From Neisseria dentiae (GTDB lineage: Bacteria; Pseudomonadota; Gammaproteobacteria; Burkholderiales; Neisseriaceae), in the NCBI RefSeq assembly GCF_024580525.1, contig NZ_JANIKQ010000008.1, positions 1 through 64,000 on the forward strand: a stretch of 64,000 bases of DNA. The letters run 5' to 3'. Positions 55,781 to 63,568 of this stretch are shown here, piece after piece (within the stretch, counting starts at the first letter, position 1; each line of letters opens with the position of its first letter). The position numbers and the translations under genes are program-made. The notes beneath the pieces were generated by a model. That model did not search any database, was not told where the DNA came from, and was given only the letters and a program-made list of their open reading frames with translations.

Positions 55781-56338
55781 TCAGACGGCCTCGGGCAGCT
55801 TGAGAAAGCTGTTGCGGTAGTAGCGCATTTCTTCGATGCTTTCGAGAATATCGTCCAAAGCCTGATGCGAGCCTTTTTTTATCACGCCTTTATACACAGG
55901 CGGGTTCCAGCGGCGGGCAAGTTCCTTCAAGGTGGACACATCCAGATTGCGGTAGTGGAAATAGGCTTCCAAGCGCGGCATATAGCGCACCATAAAGCGG
56001 CGGTCTTGATGGATGGTGTTGCCGCACATCGGCGTGGTTTTTTCGGGAACCCACTGTGCCATAAAGTCTAACAGCCGCTGCTCCACTTCGGCTTCGGTGA
56101 AACGCGATTCGCGCACGCGCTGCGTGAGGCCGGTGCGCGCGTGGGTGGCGGTGTTCCATTCATCCATATTGTCCAGCACCTCGTCGCTTTGGTGCACGGC
56201 ATACACTTCCGACTGCGCCAGCACGTTCAAATCCTGATCGGTGATAATCATCGCCACTTCGATAATGCGGTCGGTGTCGGGGTTCAGGCCCGTCATTTCC
56301 ATATCGAGCCAGCAGAGGTTGTTTGCGTTTTGGGTCAT
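55781..56338 (-). CDS. orn: Oligoribonuclease
   Basis: A DEDDh 3'-5' exoribonuclease that finishes RNA decay by degrading 2-5-mers and pGpG. Exo I is [18 protein letters not shown], Exo II has [11 protein letters not shown], and Exo III has [14 protein letters not shown]. Length 185 (181 in E. coli). ATG at 56338 lies right after an uptake sequence. Probably essential. Confidence 0.97.
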   Translation of the reverse strand: MTQNANNLCWLDMEMTGLNPDTDRIIEVAMIITDQDLNVLAQSEVYAVHQSDEVLDNMDEWNTATHARTGLTQRVRESRFTEAEVEQRLLDFMAQWVPEKTTPMCGNTIHQDRRFMVRYMPRLEAYFHYRNLDVSTLKELARRWNPPVYKGVIKKGSHQALDDILESIEEMRYYRNSFLKLPEAV

Positions 56339-56401
56339 TTTTTCAGACGGCCTTGTTGCTGTTGACTGGGGCATGATTATAAAGCATCTGATCGACACAA
56401 A

Positions 56402-56429
56402 GCTGTCTGAAAATGATTTTTCAGACAGC
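56402..56429. terminator. Variant uptake-sequence hairpin (GCTGTCTGAA)
   Basis: GCTGTCTGAAAA and its complement around a four-base loop. One base differs from the standard uptake core. It lies 36 bases beyond the stop of the AT-rich RHH-EVE gene and would terminate it. Confidence 0.6.
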
Positions 56430-56464
56430 CCGCTTCCTTGGAATAAAAATATTATTTTTAATAA

Positions 56465-57094
56465 TTATTCCTTTTTCTCTATTTCATCCAATATTTTTTC
56501 ACCATCTGTGATGCGTGATAAAGTTGCTGCAAACGGAAAAGATCTGCTCAAAATACGCTTTACTTCACTAGCTTTAATGGGTTTAGGTAATACTTGAAAA
56601 TCATCCAGCTTTTGAAAAAAAGTTTTATCCGCCCTACCATAATGTTCGGTTTTTTCCAGCACACCCGAAGCCTTACCCAAAGCAACAATACCCTGTCCTG
56701 ATTCGTAGAGAAATATCCAATCACCTTTTCTAAATTTTTGAATTTTTTCTTTATAACCATCTTCAAAAGCTGCGGCAACTCCATTTGACAACATCCATTT
56801 ATGATCATCAACATCGTTGATTTTATTTGTATTTAATAAAAAGTAGTTAACTGATTTTGTTTCTTCAATCACCAGTTCTTCTTCCGCCTGTTCTTTATGC
56901 CTTTGTTTCCAAGGTTCGATAATCTGTTCTGTAATCAAACGATGAATCAGCTCTTGCCTAGAGAACTCAAAACTATCAGCCACCTCCTGCAAAATCAGAT
57001 CTTCTTTGATAGAAAGACGAATACTGAACGTCGTCTTTTCTTGATTACGCTCTACAAACTCATTAGATAAGCTGTCTAAAAAATTTATTGCCAT
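56465..57094 (-). CDS. RHH-EVE fusion protein (putative modified-base sensor)
   Basis: A 209-residue protein with two domains. Residues ~20-58 (FSIRLSIKEDLILQEVADSF, then SRQELIHRLI) look like a ribbon-helix-helix DNA-binding domain. Residues ~82-205 resemble an EVE/PUA-like domain: NYFLLNTN, a WMLSNG motif near Trp100, RKGDWIFLYESGQGIVALGKASG and a Trp/aromatic pocket. EVE domains bind modified cytosine or adenine bases and occur in modification-dependent restriction and other defence proteins. The gene is far more AT-rich than its neighbours, which suggests recent transfer. AAAGGA precedes the ATG. The domain calls are by eye. Confidence 0.6.
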   Translation of the reverse strand: MAINFLDSLSNEFVERNQEKTTFSIRLSIKEDLILQEVADSFEFSRQELIHRLITEQIIEPWKQRHKEQAEEELVIEETKSVNYFLLNTNKINDVDDHKWMLSNGVAAAFEDGYKEKIQKFRKGDWIFLYESGQGIVALGKASGVLEKTEHYGRADKTFFQKLDDFQVLPKPIKASEVKRILSRSFPFAATLSRITDGEKILDEIEKKE

Positions 57095-57257
57095 TTTTAT
57101 TCCTTTTTAGATTGTTAAAAATAATTTCACTATCTGGTCTTATATGACTATACAGTAAAATAATTATAAATAATTTTATGGAAAAATAAAACACAAATTT
57201 ATTAAAAAATAGAACATAAATTTATTATTATTTGATTCTATTAAAATTTATTAAAAC
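57095..57257. promoter_or_regulatory. AT-rich control region of the RHH-EVE gene
   Basis: 163 bp of strongly AT-rich DNA between the RHH-EVE start and the fhs terminator. It holds two 21-bp direct repeats at 57184-57204 and 57207-57227. On the minus strand a CATATAAG -10-like sequence lies between these and the start. Confidence 0.4.
57184..57227. repeat. Two 21-bp direct repeats upstream of the RHH-EVE gene
   Basis: AAATAAAACACAAATTTATT and AAATAGAACATAAATTTATT (plus a final A in each) differ at two positions and are spaced 23 bp start to start, about two helical turns. They are candidate operators for the adjacent ribbon-helix-helix protein. Confidence 0.6.
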
Positions 57258-57291
57258 AAGGCCGTCTGAAAAATGTTTTTCAGACGGCCTT
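57258..57291. terminator. Uptake-sequence terminator after fhs
   Basis: AAGGCCGTCTGAAAAA and its complement around a two-base loop, 28 bases beyond the fhs stop. Confidence 0.7.
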
Positions 57292-57318
57292 TCTTTTCAA
57301 ACAACAAAATCCGACGGC

Positions 57319-58995
57319 TTAAAACAGCCCGTGAATCACGCCGTTTTCATCCACGTCGATTTTCTCCGCTGCGGGCACTTTGGGCAGGCCGGGCATTTTC
57401 ATCATGTTGCCGCACAGGGCAACGATAAAGCCGGCGCCGGCGGATACGGTGATGCCGCGCACATGGATGGTGAAGCCTTCGGGTTTGCCCAAAAGTTTGG
57501 CATCGTCGCTGAGCGAATATTGGGTTTTCGCCATGCACACGGGCAGGTTGTTGAAGCCGAGTTTTTCGAGCGAGGCAATTTCGGCGGCGGCTTCGGCGCT
57601 GAATTCGACATCGGCGGCACCGTAGATTTTCTGTGCAACGGTGCGGATTTTCTCTTTAACCGGCAGTTCGGCATCGTAGGCAAACTGAAACCGGTTGGGC
57701 TGGGTTTCAACGGCGCTTACCACTTTGTGCGCCAAGTCTTCTCCGCCTGCGCCGCCTTTGCCCCACACTTCGGTGAGCGACACTTCCACGCCTTCTTTCG
57801 CGCAGGCCGTCTGAATCATTTGCAGCTCGGCATCGGTGTCGGACACGAAGCGGTTGAGCGCCACCACCACCGGCAGGCCGAACACATTTTTCAGATTGGC
57901 TATGTGTTTGAGCAGGTTGGGCAAGCCTTTTTCCAGCGCACTCAGGTTTTCTTCGCCCAGCTTGGCGCGTTCGGCGCCGCCGTTGTATTTGAGCGCGCGC
58001 ACGGTGGCGACGACCACGGCAGCATCAGGTTTCAGGCCGGCAAGGCGGCATTTGATATCGCAGAATTTTTCTGCGCCCAAGTCGGCGCCGAAACCGGCTT
58101 CGGTTACGGTGTAGTCGCCGAGATGGCGGGCGGCGCGGGTGGCAATCACCGAATTGCAGCCGTGGGCGATGTTGGCGAAGGGGCCGCCGTGCACCAGCGC
58201 GGGCGTGCCTTCGATGGTTTGCACGAGGTTGGGTTTGACCGCGTCTTTCAGCAAAGCGGCCATCGCGCCGTGGGCTTTGATGTCGCGGGCGTAAACGGGG
58301 CTGCCGTCTTTGGCGTAGGCAATCAGGATGTTGCCCAAGCGTTGTTTGAGGTCGGCCAAATCTTTGGCGAGGCAGAACACGGCCATCACTTCGGAAGCAA
58401 CGGTAATGTCGAAACCGTCGGGGCGCATCACGCCGTCAACCGGCTTGCCCATGCCGCCGATGATGTTGCGCAACTGGCGGTCGTTCATATCGACCGCGCG
58501 CCGCCACAGCACGCGCTTGGGGTCGATGTTCAGTTCGTTGCCCTGATAAATGTGGTTGTCGAGCATGGCGGCCAACAGGTTATTGGCCGCACCGATGGCG
58601 TGGAAGTCGCCGGTGAAGTGCAGGTTGATGTCTTCCATCGGCAGCACTTGCGCGTAGCCGCCGCCCGCCGCGCCGCCTTTCACGCCGAACACGGGGCCGA
58701 GCGAAGGCTCGCGCAGGGCGATAACGGTTTGTTTGCCGATGCGGTTGAGCGCGTCGGCCAAGCCTATGGTTACGGTGGTTTTGCCCTCGCCGGCCGGCGT
58801 GGGGTTGATGGCGGTAACCAACACCAGCCTGCCCTGTTTGGGCGGTAGGGCGGCGATGTCGGCGGGGTTGACTTTGGCTTTGTAATGGCCGTACGGCTCG
58901 ATTTGCCCGGGCTTCAGGCCGATTTTGGCGGCGATTTCGGTTATCGGGCGCATGGTGGCGGATTGGGCGATTTCGGCATCGGTTTTGTAGCTCAT
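57319..58995 (-). CDS. fhs: Formate--tetrahydrofolate ligase
   Basis: ATP-dependent synthesis of 10-formyl-THF from formate. The P-loop is [18 protein letters not shown] (residues ~65-82), followed by the conserved [25 protein letters not shown] segment, and the C-terminal [23 protein letters not shown]. Length 558 (about 557 in clostridial enzymes). CAGGAAAG precedes the ATG at 58995. It is part of the formate/one-carbon theme with fdhD and fdhE, although not linked. A -10-like TATAAT lies at 59029-59034. Confidence 0.97.
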   Translation of the reverse strand: MSYKTDAEIAQSATMRPITEIAAKIGLKPGQIEPYGHYKAKVNPADIAALPPKQGRLVLVTAINPTPAGEGKTTVTIGLADALNRIGKQTVIALREPSLGPVFGVKGGAAGGGYAQVLPMEDINLHFTGDFHAIGAANNLLAAMLDNHIYQGNELNIDPKRVLWRRAVDMNDRQLRNIIGGMGKPVDGVMRPDGFDITVASEVMAVFCLAKDLADLKQRLGNILIAYAKDGSPVYARDIKAHGAMAALLKDAVKPNLVQTIEGTPALVHGGPFANIAHGCNSVIATRAARHLGDYTVTEAGFGADLGAEKFCDIKCRLAGLKPDAAVVVATVRALKYNGGAERAKLGEENLSALEKGLPNLLKHIANLKNVFGLPVVVALNRFVSDTDAELQMIQTACAKEGVEVSLTEVWGKGGAGGEDLAHKVVSAVETQPNRFQFAYDAELPVKEKIRTVAQKIYGAADVEFSAEAAAEIASLEKLGFNNLPVCMAKTQYSLSDDAKLLGKPEGFTIHVRGITVSAGAGFIVALCGNMMKMPGLPKVPAAEKIDVDENGVIHGLF

Positions 58996-59152
58996 GGCGC
59001 TTTCCTGCAAACAATGAAAATAGGCGGTATTATAGGCGCAACGGGAAAATAATGCCCGGGTGCAGGTCAAATTTTCAGACGGCCTGAAGCCTTTGTAAAA
59101 TACCTTAATGCCGTCTGAAAACGTTTTCCAATTTTTTCGTAAAGGGTGTGCA

Positions 59153-59581
59153 ATGGCTTATCCGTGGTTTTACTGGGCGCTGGCGTCGGCTTTTTTCGCC
59201 GCACTCACGGCAATTTTCGCCAAAGCGGGCTTGCAGGGCATCGATTCGGATTTCGCCACGTTTATCCGCACGCTGGTTATCATCGCCGCGCTGGCGGCTT
59301 TTTTGAGCTACACGGGCAAATGGCAGGGCGTGGCGGGCTTTACGGGCAGAAACTGGCTGTTTCTGATTCTCTCCGGCTTGGCCACCGGCGCATCGTGGCT
59401 GGCTTATTTCAAGGCTTTGCAGTTGGGCAACGCTTCGCAGGTGGCGCCGGTGGACAAATTCAGCCTAGTGCTGGTGGCGCTGATGGCGGTGGTGTTTCTC
59501 GACGAGCGCCCTTCCGCACAGGAATGGCTGGGCTTGGGGCTGGTAACGGCGGGCGTGCTGGTGCTGGCGCTGAAACGCTGA
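59153..59581 (+). CDS. EamA-family (DMT) membrane protein, half-size
   Basis: A 142-residue protein with five transmembrane helices forming one EamA repeat ([38 protein letters not shown]-like, [22 protein letters not shown]). Typical DMT transporters have two such repeats in ~300 residues; a half-size protein should function as a dimer, as EmrE-type proteins do. The start at 59153 is set by the membrane-helix onset. Substrate unknown. Confidence 0.82.
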   Translation: MAYPWFYWALASAFFAALTAIFAKAGLQGIDSDFATFIRTLVIIAALAAFLSYTGKWQGVAGFTGRNWLFLILSGLATGASWLAYFKALQLGNASQVAPVDKFSLVLVALMAVVFLDERPSAQEWLGLGLVTAGVLVLALKR

Positions 59582-59589
59582 AACGGTCT

Positions 59590-59732
59590 GAGACCTTTGC
59601 AAAACCTCCAGATGTGGATGCAGTTCAAGGCGTAGCAGCGCAACGAGCGTAGACATAACATGAAGTTAGGCAAGCGAGTGAGCAGCACACAACGCAGAAA
59701 TGTGCCGCAGATGGGGGTTTTGCAAAGGTCTC
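59590..59732. mobile_element. GAGACCTTTGCAAAA element, copy 4 (143 bp)
   Basis: Ends GAGACCTTTGCAAAACC and GGTTTTGCAAAGGTCTC; the interior is nearly identical to copies 2 and 3 (GTGGATGCAGTTCAAGGCGT, ACATAACATGAAGTTAGGC). It is eight bases after the EamA stop. Confidence 0.85.
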
Positions 59733-59769
59733 GGTCTGCCGAAACCGCGCTACCCGCAGCCTTTTCCCG

Positions 59770-59775
59770 TATAAT
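59770..59775 (+). promoter_or_regulatory. Candidate uvrC -10 box
   Basis: TATAAT preceded by CCG, 31 bases before the uvrC GTG. No clear -35. Confidence 0.4.
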
Positions 59776-59805
59776 CGGGGCCGTCTGAAAACCGATTGCT
59801 CCGCC

Positions 59806-61641
59806 GTGTCTGCAACTTTCGATCTGAATATTTTTCTGAAAAACCTGCCCAACCTGCCGGGCGTGTACCGCATGCTCGATAAAAACGGGCAGGTGCTGTA
59901 TGTGGGCAAAGCCGTCAACCTGAAGCGGCGCGTGTCGAGCTATTTCCAAAAAAACGACCACTCGCCGCGCATCACGCTGATGGTGAAGCAGGTGCATACC
60001 GTCGAAACCACCGTTACCCGCTCCGAAGCCGAAGCGCTGATTCTCGAAAACAACCTGATCAAAGCCTTATCGCCCAAATACAATATCCTCTTCCGCGACG
60101 ACAAATCCTACCCCTACCTCATGCTCAGCGGCCACGCCTTCCCGCAAATGGCCTATTACCGCGGCACGCTCAAAAAGCCCAACCAATATTTCGGCCCCTA
60201 CCCCAACGGCTACGCCGTGCGCGACAGCATACAGGTGTTGCAGAAAGTGTTCCGCCTGCGCACCTGCGAAGACAGCGTGTTCGAACACCGCGACCGCGCC
60301 TGCCTGCTCTACCAAATCCGCCGCTGCTCCGGCCCCTGCGCCGGTCACATCAGCCAAGAAGACTACCAAGCCAGCGTGCGCGAAGCCGTAACCTTTCTCA
60401 ACGGCAAAACCGGCGAACTCACCCAAGTGCTGCACCACAAAATGCAGCAGGCCGCCGAGCGGCTCGACTTTGAAGAAGCCGCCCGCTACCGCGACCAAAT
60501 TCAGGCACTCGGCCTCGTGCAGAGCCAACAGTTTATCGACAGCAAAAACCCCAACAACCCCAACGACATCGACCTGTTGGCGCTGGCCGTGGACGGCGGC
60601 AGCGTGTGCGTTCATTGGGTGAGCATACGCGGCGGGCGGCATGTGGGCGACAAAAGCTTCTTCCCCGACGTGCGCCACGACCCCGAGCCAAACGGCCAAG
60701 ATTATGCCGAAGCCTTTGTCGCACAACACTATTTAGGCAAAAGCAAGCCCGACATCATCATCAGCAACTTCCCCCTGTCAGAAGTGCTTCAGACGGCCTT
60801 AAACCAAGAACACGGCAAACAGATCCAATTCGTTACCAAAACCATAGGCGAGCGCAAAGTGTGGATGAAAATGGCCGAACAAAATGCCCGCCTCGCCATC
60901 GCCCAACACCGCCTGCAACACAGCAGCCAGCAACACCGCATCGAAGAGTTGGCGCGCGTGCTGGACATGGAAGCCGGCGGCCTGCAACGCCTCGAATGCT
61001 TCGACATCAGCCACACCCAAGGCGAAGCCACCGTCGCCTCCTGCGTGGTGTACGACGAACAAAACATCCAACCCTCGCAATACCGCCGCTACAACATCAC
61101 CGGCGCCAAAGCAGGCGACGACTACGCCGCCATGCGCGAAGTGCTCACCCGCCGCTACGGCAAAATGGCCGAAGCCCAAGCCAACGGCGAAACCGTCCGC
61201 TGGCCCGACGCCGTGCTCATCGACGGCGGCAAAGGCCAAATCGGCGTGGCCGTAGAAGTATGGGAAGAGCTGGGCCTGACCATTCCGCTGGTGGGCATCG
61301 CCAAAGGCCCCGAGCGCAAAGCCGGCATGGAAGAACTCATCCTGCCCTTTTCCAACCGCACCTTCCGCCTGCCGCCCCACAGCCCCGCCCTGCACCTGCT
61401 GCAAACCGTGCGCGACGAATCACACCGCTTCGCCATCACCGGCCACCGCAAAAAACGCGACAAAGCCCGCATCACCTCGTCGCTCAGCGATATCCCCGGC
61501 ATCGGCAGTAAACGCCGCCAAGCCCTGCTCACCCACTTCGGCGGCCTGCGCGGTGTAACCGCCGCCAGCGTGGAAGACTTGGCGCAGGTAGAAGGCATCA
61601 GCCGCGCACTGGCCGAAAAGATTTACGACAGCCTGCATTAG
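59806..61641 (+). CDS. uvrC: Excinuclease ABC subunit C
   Basis: The dual-incision nuclease of nucleotide excision repair. GIY-YIG domain at the N-terminus (LPGVYRMLDKNGQVLYVGKA), UvrB-binding region (~residues 205-240), RNase H-like endonuclease domain with LECFDISHTQGE and LIDGGKGQIG, and tandem helix-hairpin-helix at the C-terminus (IPGIGSKRRQALLTHFGGL). Length 611 (610 in E. coli). GTG is the likely start, as it places the GIY motif at family distance. A uptake sequence lies in the promoter spacer. Confidence 0.97.
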   Translation: MSATFDLNIFLKNLPNLPGVYRMLDKNGQVLYVGKAVNLKRRVSSYFQKNDHSPRITLMVKQVHTVETTVTRSEAEALILENNLIKALSPKYNILFRDDKSYPYLMLSGHAFPQMAYYRGTLKKPNQYFGPYPNGYAVRDSIQVLQKVFRLRTCEDSVFEHRDRACLLYQIRRCSGPCAGHISQEDYQASVREAVTFLNGKTGELTQVLHHKMQQAAERLDFEEAARYRDQIQALGLVQSQQFIDSKNPNNPNDIDLLALAVDGGSVCVHWVSIRGGRHVGDKSFFPDVRHDPEPNGQDYAEAFVAQHYLGKSKPDIIISNFPLSEVLQTALNQEHGKQIQFVTKTIGERKVWMKMAEQNARLAIAQHRLQHSSQQHRIEELARVLDMEAGGLQRLECFDISHTQGEATVASCVVYDEQNIQPSQYRRYNITGAKAGDDYAAMREVLTRRYGKMAEAQANGETVRWPDAVLIDGGKGQIGVAVEVWEELGLTIPLVGIAKGPERKAGMEELILPFSNRTFRLPPHSPALHLLQTVRDESHRFAITGHRKKRDKARITSSLSDIPGIGSKRRQALLTHFGGLRGVTAASVEDLAQVEGISRALAEKIYDSLH

Positions 61642-62037
61642 GGTCTGTCGTCAGAAGGCTGCCGAAGATTCGTTTGCCTACCCGTTTTCAGGCGGCCTCT
61701 AAAGATTTGAGCGAGGGTTTTAAGGCCGTCTGAAATGCTTGAATCTCGTCATTTCCGCGCAGCAGACTTATATAGCTGATAACGATAATTGGATGTTTCA
61801 GACGGCCTCAACGAATTTTGCAAAAGCCTTCACCCATGAAATTTACCAAACTACAACACTTTGTTAAAAATAATTAACAAAACTGCCACGCCATACACAC
61901 TTCCCCACTAAACCGTCCGCAAATTCGTTATAATCCGCCGCTTAAGCCAACCATAAACCACTCTGCCACATACATCTTTTTTCAGACGGCCTGTCTCAAG
62001 CCCAAGGCCGTCTGAAAACCAAAAGAAAGCCCCTGCT
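61642..62037. other. Gene-free stretch with decayed repeats
   Basis: Between uvrC and pgsA. It holds decayed opposed uptake sequences, a degenerate dRS3-like core (CTCGTCATTTCCGCGCAGC, near 61746) and an ATTTTGCAAAAGCC end near 61818. An AT-rich segment then leads to pgsA with one paired uptake sequence (61982-62014). No gene is supported. Confidence 0.55.
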
Positions 62038-62616
62038 ATGCCGTGGAACCTTCCCATCTTCCTCACATGGATGCGCGTATTGCTGATACCGGTGTTCACC
62101 GTCCTGTTCTACCTGCCCGGCGGCTGGATAGACCCGCAAACCGTCAACTGGACGGCCGCCGTGATTTTCGCCGCCGCCGCCGTAACCGACTGGTTCGACG
62201 GCTTTCTCGCCCGCCTGTGGAAGCAAACCTCGGATTTCGGCGCCTTTCTCGACCCCGTGGCCGATAAACTCATGGTTGCCGTCGCCCTTTTGCTGCTGGT
62301 CAGCCTCAACCGCACCTACGTTATTTTCGCCATGATCATCATCGGCCGGGAAATCACCATATCCGCCCTGCGCGAATGGATGGCCCAAATGGGCAAACGC
62401 GGCAGCGTGGCCGTGGCCACCATCGGCAAGCTCAAAACCACCGCCCAAATGGCCGCCATCCTGCTGCTTTTGGTCGGCCTCAAAGACTTTCACGGCTTCG
62501 ATTTGATATTAATCGGCAACATTCTGATGTTTATCGCCTCCGTGCTCACCATCTGGTCGATGTTCTACTACCTCAAAATGGCGTGGAAAGAATTTCAAAA
62601 CCCCGCGCAGCAATAA
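62038..62616 (+). CDS. pgsA: CDP-diacylglycerol--glycerol-3-phosphate 3-phosphatidyltransferase
   Basis: Makes phosphatidylglycerolphosphate for PG and cardiolipin. The CDP-alcohol phosphatidyltransferase motif, Asp-Gly-x2-Ala-Arg-x8-Gly-x3-Asp-x3-Asp, is in WFDGFLARLWKQTSDFGAFL followed by DPVADK (residues ~58-83). About five to six transmembrane helices; length 192 (182 in E. coli). In Neisseria and E. coli the uvrC-pgsA-tRNA-Gly order is conserved, as here. Confidence 0.96.
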   Translation: MPWNLPIFLTWMRVLLIPVFTVLFYLPGGWIDPQTVNWTAAVIFAAAAVTDWFDGFLARLWKQTSDFGAFLDPVADKLMVAVALLLLVSLNRTYVIFAMIIIGREITISALREWMAQMGKRGSVAVATIGKLKTTAQMAAILLLLVGLKDFHGFDLILIGNILMFIASVLTIWSMFYYLKMAWKEFQNPAQQ

Positions 62617-62630
62617 ATTTTAAAAAACTA

Positions 62631-62658
62631 TTGACACTGTTTTCACACACACTATAAT
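62631..62658 (+). promoter_or_regulatory. Strong promoter of the tRNA cluster
   Basis: Consensus TTGACA (62631-62636) and TATAAT (62653-62658) separated by 16 bp. Transcription should start near 62665, ~35 bases before the first tRNA. Confidence 0.85.
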
Positions 62659-62700
62659 AGCGTTCTCTTCGCCGCAGCACACAGCAGCGGCAACACCCAA

Positions 62701-62776
62701 GCGGGAATAGCTCAGTTGGTAGAGCGCAACCTTGCCAAGGTTGAGGTCGCGAGTTCGAGACTCGTTTCCCGCTCCA
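62701..62776 (+). tRNA. tRNA-Gly (GCC), copy 1
   Basis: 76 nt with encoded CCA. Anticodon stem-loop CAACC-TTGCCAA-GGTTG gives GCC. T-loop TTCGAGA and acceptor GCGGGAA/TTCCCGC pair fully. It is identical to the next two copies. Confidence 0.97.
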
Positions 62777-62802
62777 CAGTTTCATTGCAAATGTAATCCG
62801 AT

Positions 62803-62878
62803 GCGGGAATAGCTCAGTTGGTAGAGCGCAACCTTGCCAAGGTTGAGGTCGCGAGTTCGAGACTCGTTTCCCGCTCCA
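62803..62878 (+). tRNA. tRNA-Gly (GCC), copy 2
   Basis: Identical to copy 1 over 76 nt including CCA; separated from it by 26 bases. Confidence 0.97.
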
Positions 62879-62898
62879 ACCGCTTACATTTGAACCGC

Positions 62899-62974
62899 GC
62901 GGGAATAGCTCAGTTGGTAGAGCGCAACCTTGCCAAGGTTGAGGTCGCGAGTTCGAGACTCGTTTCCCGCTCCA
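62899..62974 (+). tRNA. tRNA-Gly (GCC), copy 3
   Basis: Identical to copies 1 and 2; separated from copy 2 by 20 bases. Three copies match the high use of GGC glycine codons in this GC-rich genome. Confidence 0.97.
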
Positions 62975-63019
62975 AAATACCAAGCCGTTTACACCACTTA
63001 AACGGCTTGTAAAGTTTCA

Positions 63020-63093
63020 GGCGGAATGGCAGAGTGGTTATGCAGCGGCCTGCAAAGCCGTGTACGCCGGTTCGATTCCGACTTCCGCCTCCA
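63020..63093 (+). tRNA. tRNA-Cys (GCA)
   Basis: 74 nt with encoded CCA and discriminator U. Anticodon stem-loop GCGGC-CTGCAAA-GCCGT gives GCA; D-loop GAGTGGTTA keeps G18-G19, T-loop is TTCGATT. One mismatch in the T-stem. Matches the glyW-cysT-leuZ type order. Confidence 0.95.
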
Positions 63094-63109
63094 ACATCAA
63101 ACCCTCCAC

Positions 63110-63187
63110 GGCGGGGTGGCAGAGTGTTTATGCGATAAGGGGTGCAACCCTTATACAGGCCGGTTAAAATCCGCGCCCCCGCCTCCA
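63110..63187 (+). tRNA. Atypical Cys-like tRNA (GCA), non-canonical arms
   Basis: 78 nt with encoded CCA and discriminator U, clearly related to the preceding tRNA-Cys. The acceptor GGCGGGG/CCCCGCC differs from its neighbour at two base pairs, both compensated. The anticodon arm is ATAAGGG-GTGCAA-CCCTTAT: seven pairs with a six-base loop, or six pairs with an eight-base loop, instead of five and seven. The T-stem has a bulged C (63174). D-loop G19 is T and T-loop C56 is A (TTAAAAT), so the G19-C56 tertiary pair is replaced by U19-A56. Either a functional variant or an unusual relic. Confidence 0.55.
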
Positions 63188-63233
63188 AGTTCCATGTCTT
63201 CGGGTTTAAGTGCAACTGCGATTCGAGGATACC

Positions 63234-63323
63234 GCCCGGGTGGTGAAATAGGTAGACACAACGGACTTAAAATCCGTCGACCCTAAACAGGTCGTGCCGG
63301 TTCGATTCCGGCTCCGGGCACCA
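63234..63323 (+). tRNA. tRNA-Leu (UAA)
   Basis: 90 nt with CCA and a long variable arm (CGACCCTAAACAGGTCG). Anticodon stem-loop ACGGA-CTTAAAA-TCCGT gives TAA. T-loop TTCGATT; acceptor GCCCGGG/TCCGGGC with one G-T pair. Confidence 0.95.
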
Positions 63324-63475
63324 CAATCCGCATTTTTGCGGATATTTTTTTGCCTCCTGCCCCTACCCTATCACGATATTCTTGATAAATATTTTCCAAA
63401 ACTTTTGTCGAGCCTACAAAAGCCCAGATCCCGCATTTCCCATATTCAAATTTGGTGTATGATTAAGTGTCTTTC

Positions 63476-63503
63476 AGACGGCTCCATTCAGGCCGTCTGA
63501 AAA
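63476..63503. terminator. Opposed uptake sequences after the tRNA cluster
   Basis: TTTCAGACGGCTCC and AGGCCGTCTGAAAA flank a short loop ~150 bases after tRNA-Leu. One arm has a mismatch. Possible terminator. Confidence 0.4.
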
Positions 63504-63568
63504 GCAAAATCCCGACACAGGCATTAATCAGCAATTAATCAAATCAAGAAAAACACAGGAGAAAAAAG

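Noticed and set aside
57232-58848. 538-codon open frame antisense to fhs
   Set aside because: fhs matches its family end to end; the antisense product has only biased composition (His/Gly/Phe/Val) and no ribosome site.
63110-63187. Calling the Cys-like tRNA a plain pseudogene
   Set aside because: Compensatory changes in the acceptor stem and between D- and T-loops argue for maintained structure, so I kept it as an atypical tRNA at moderate confidence.
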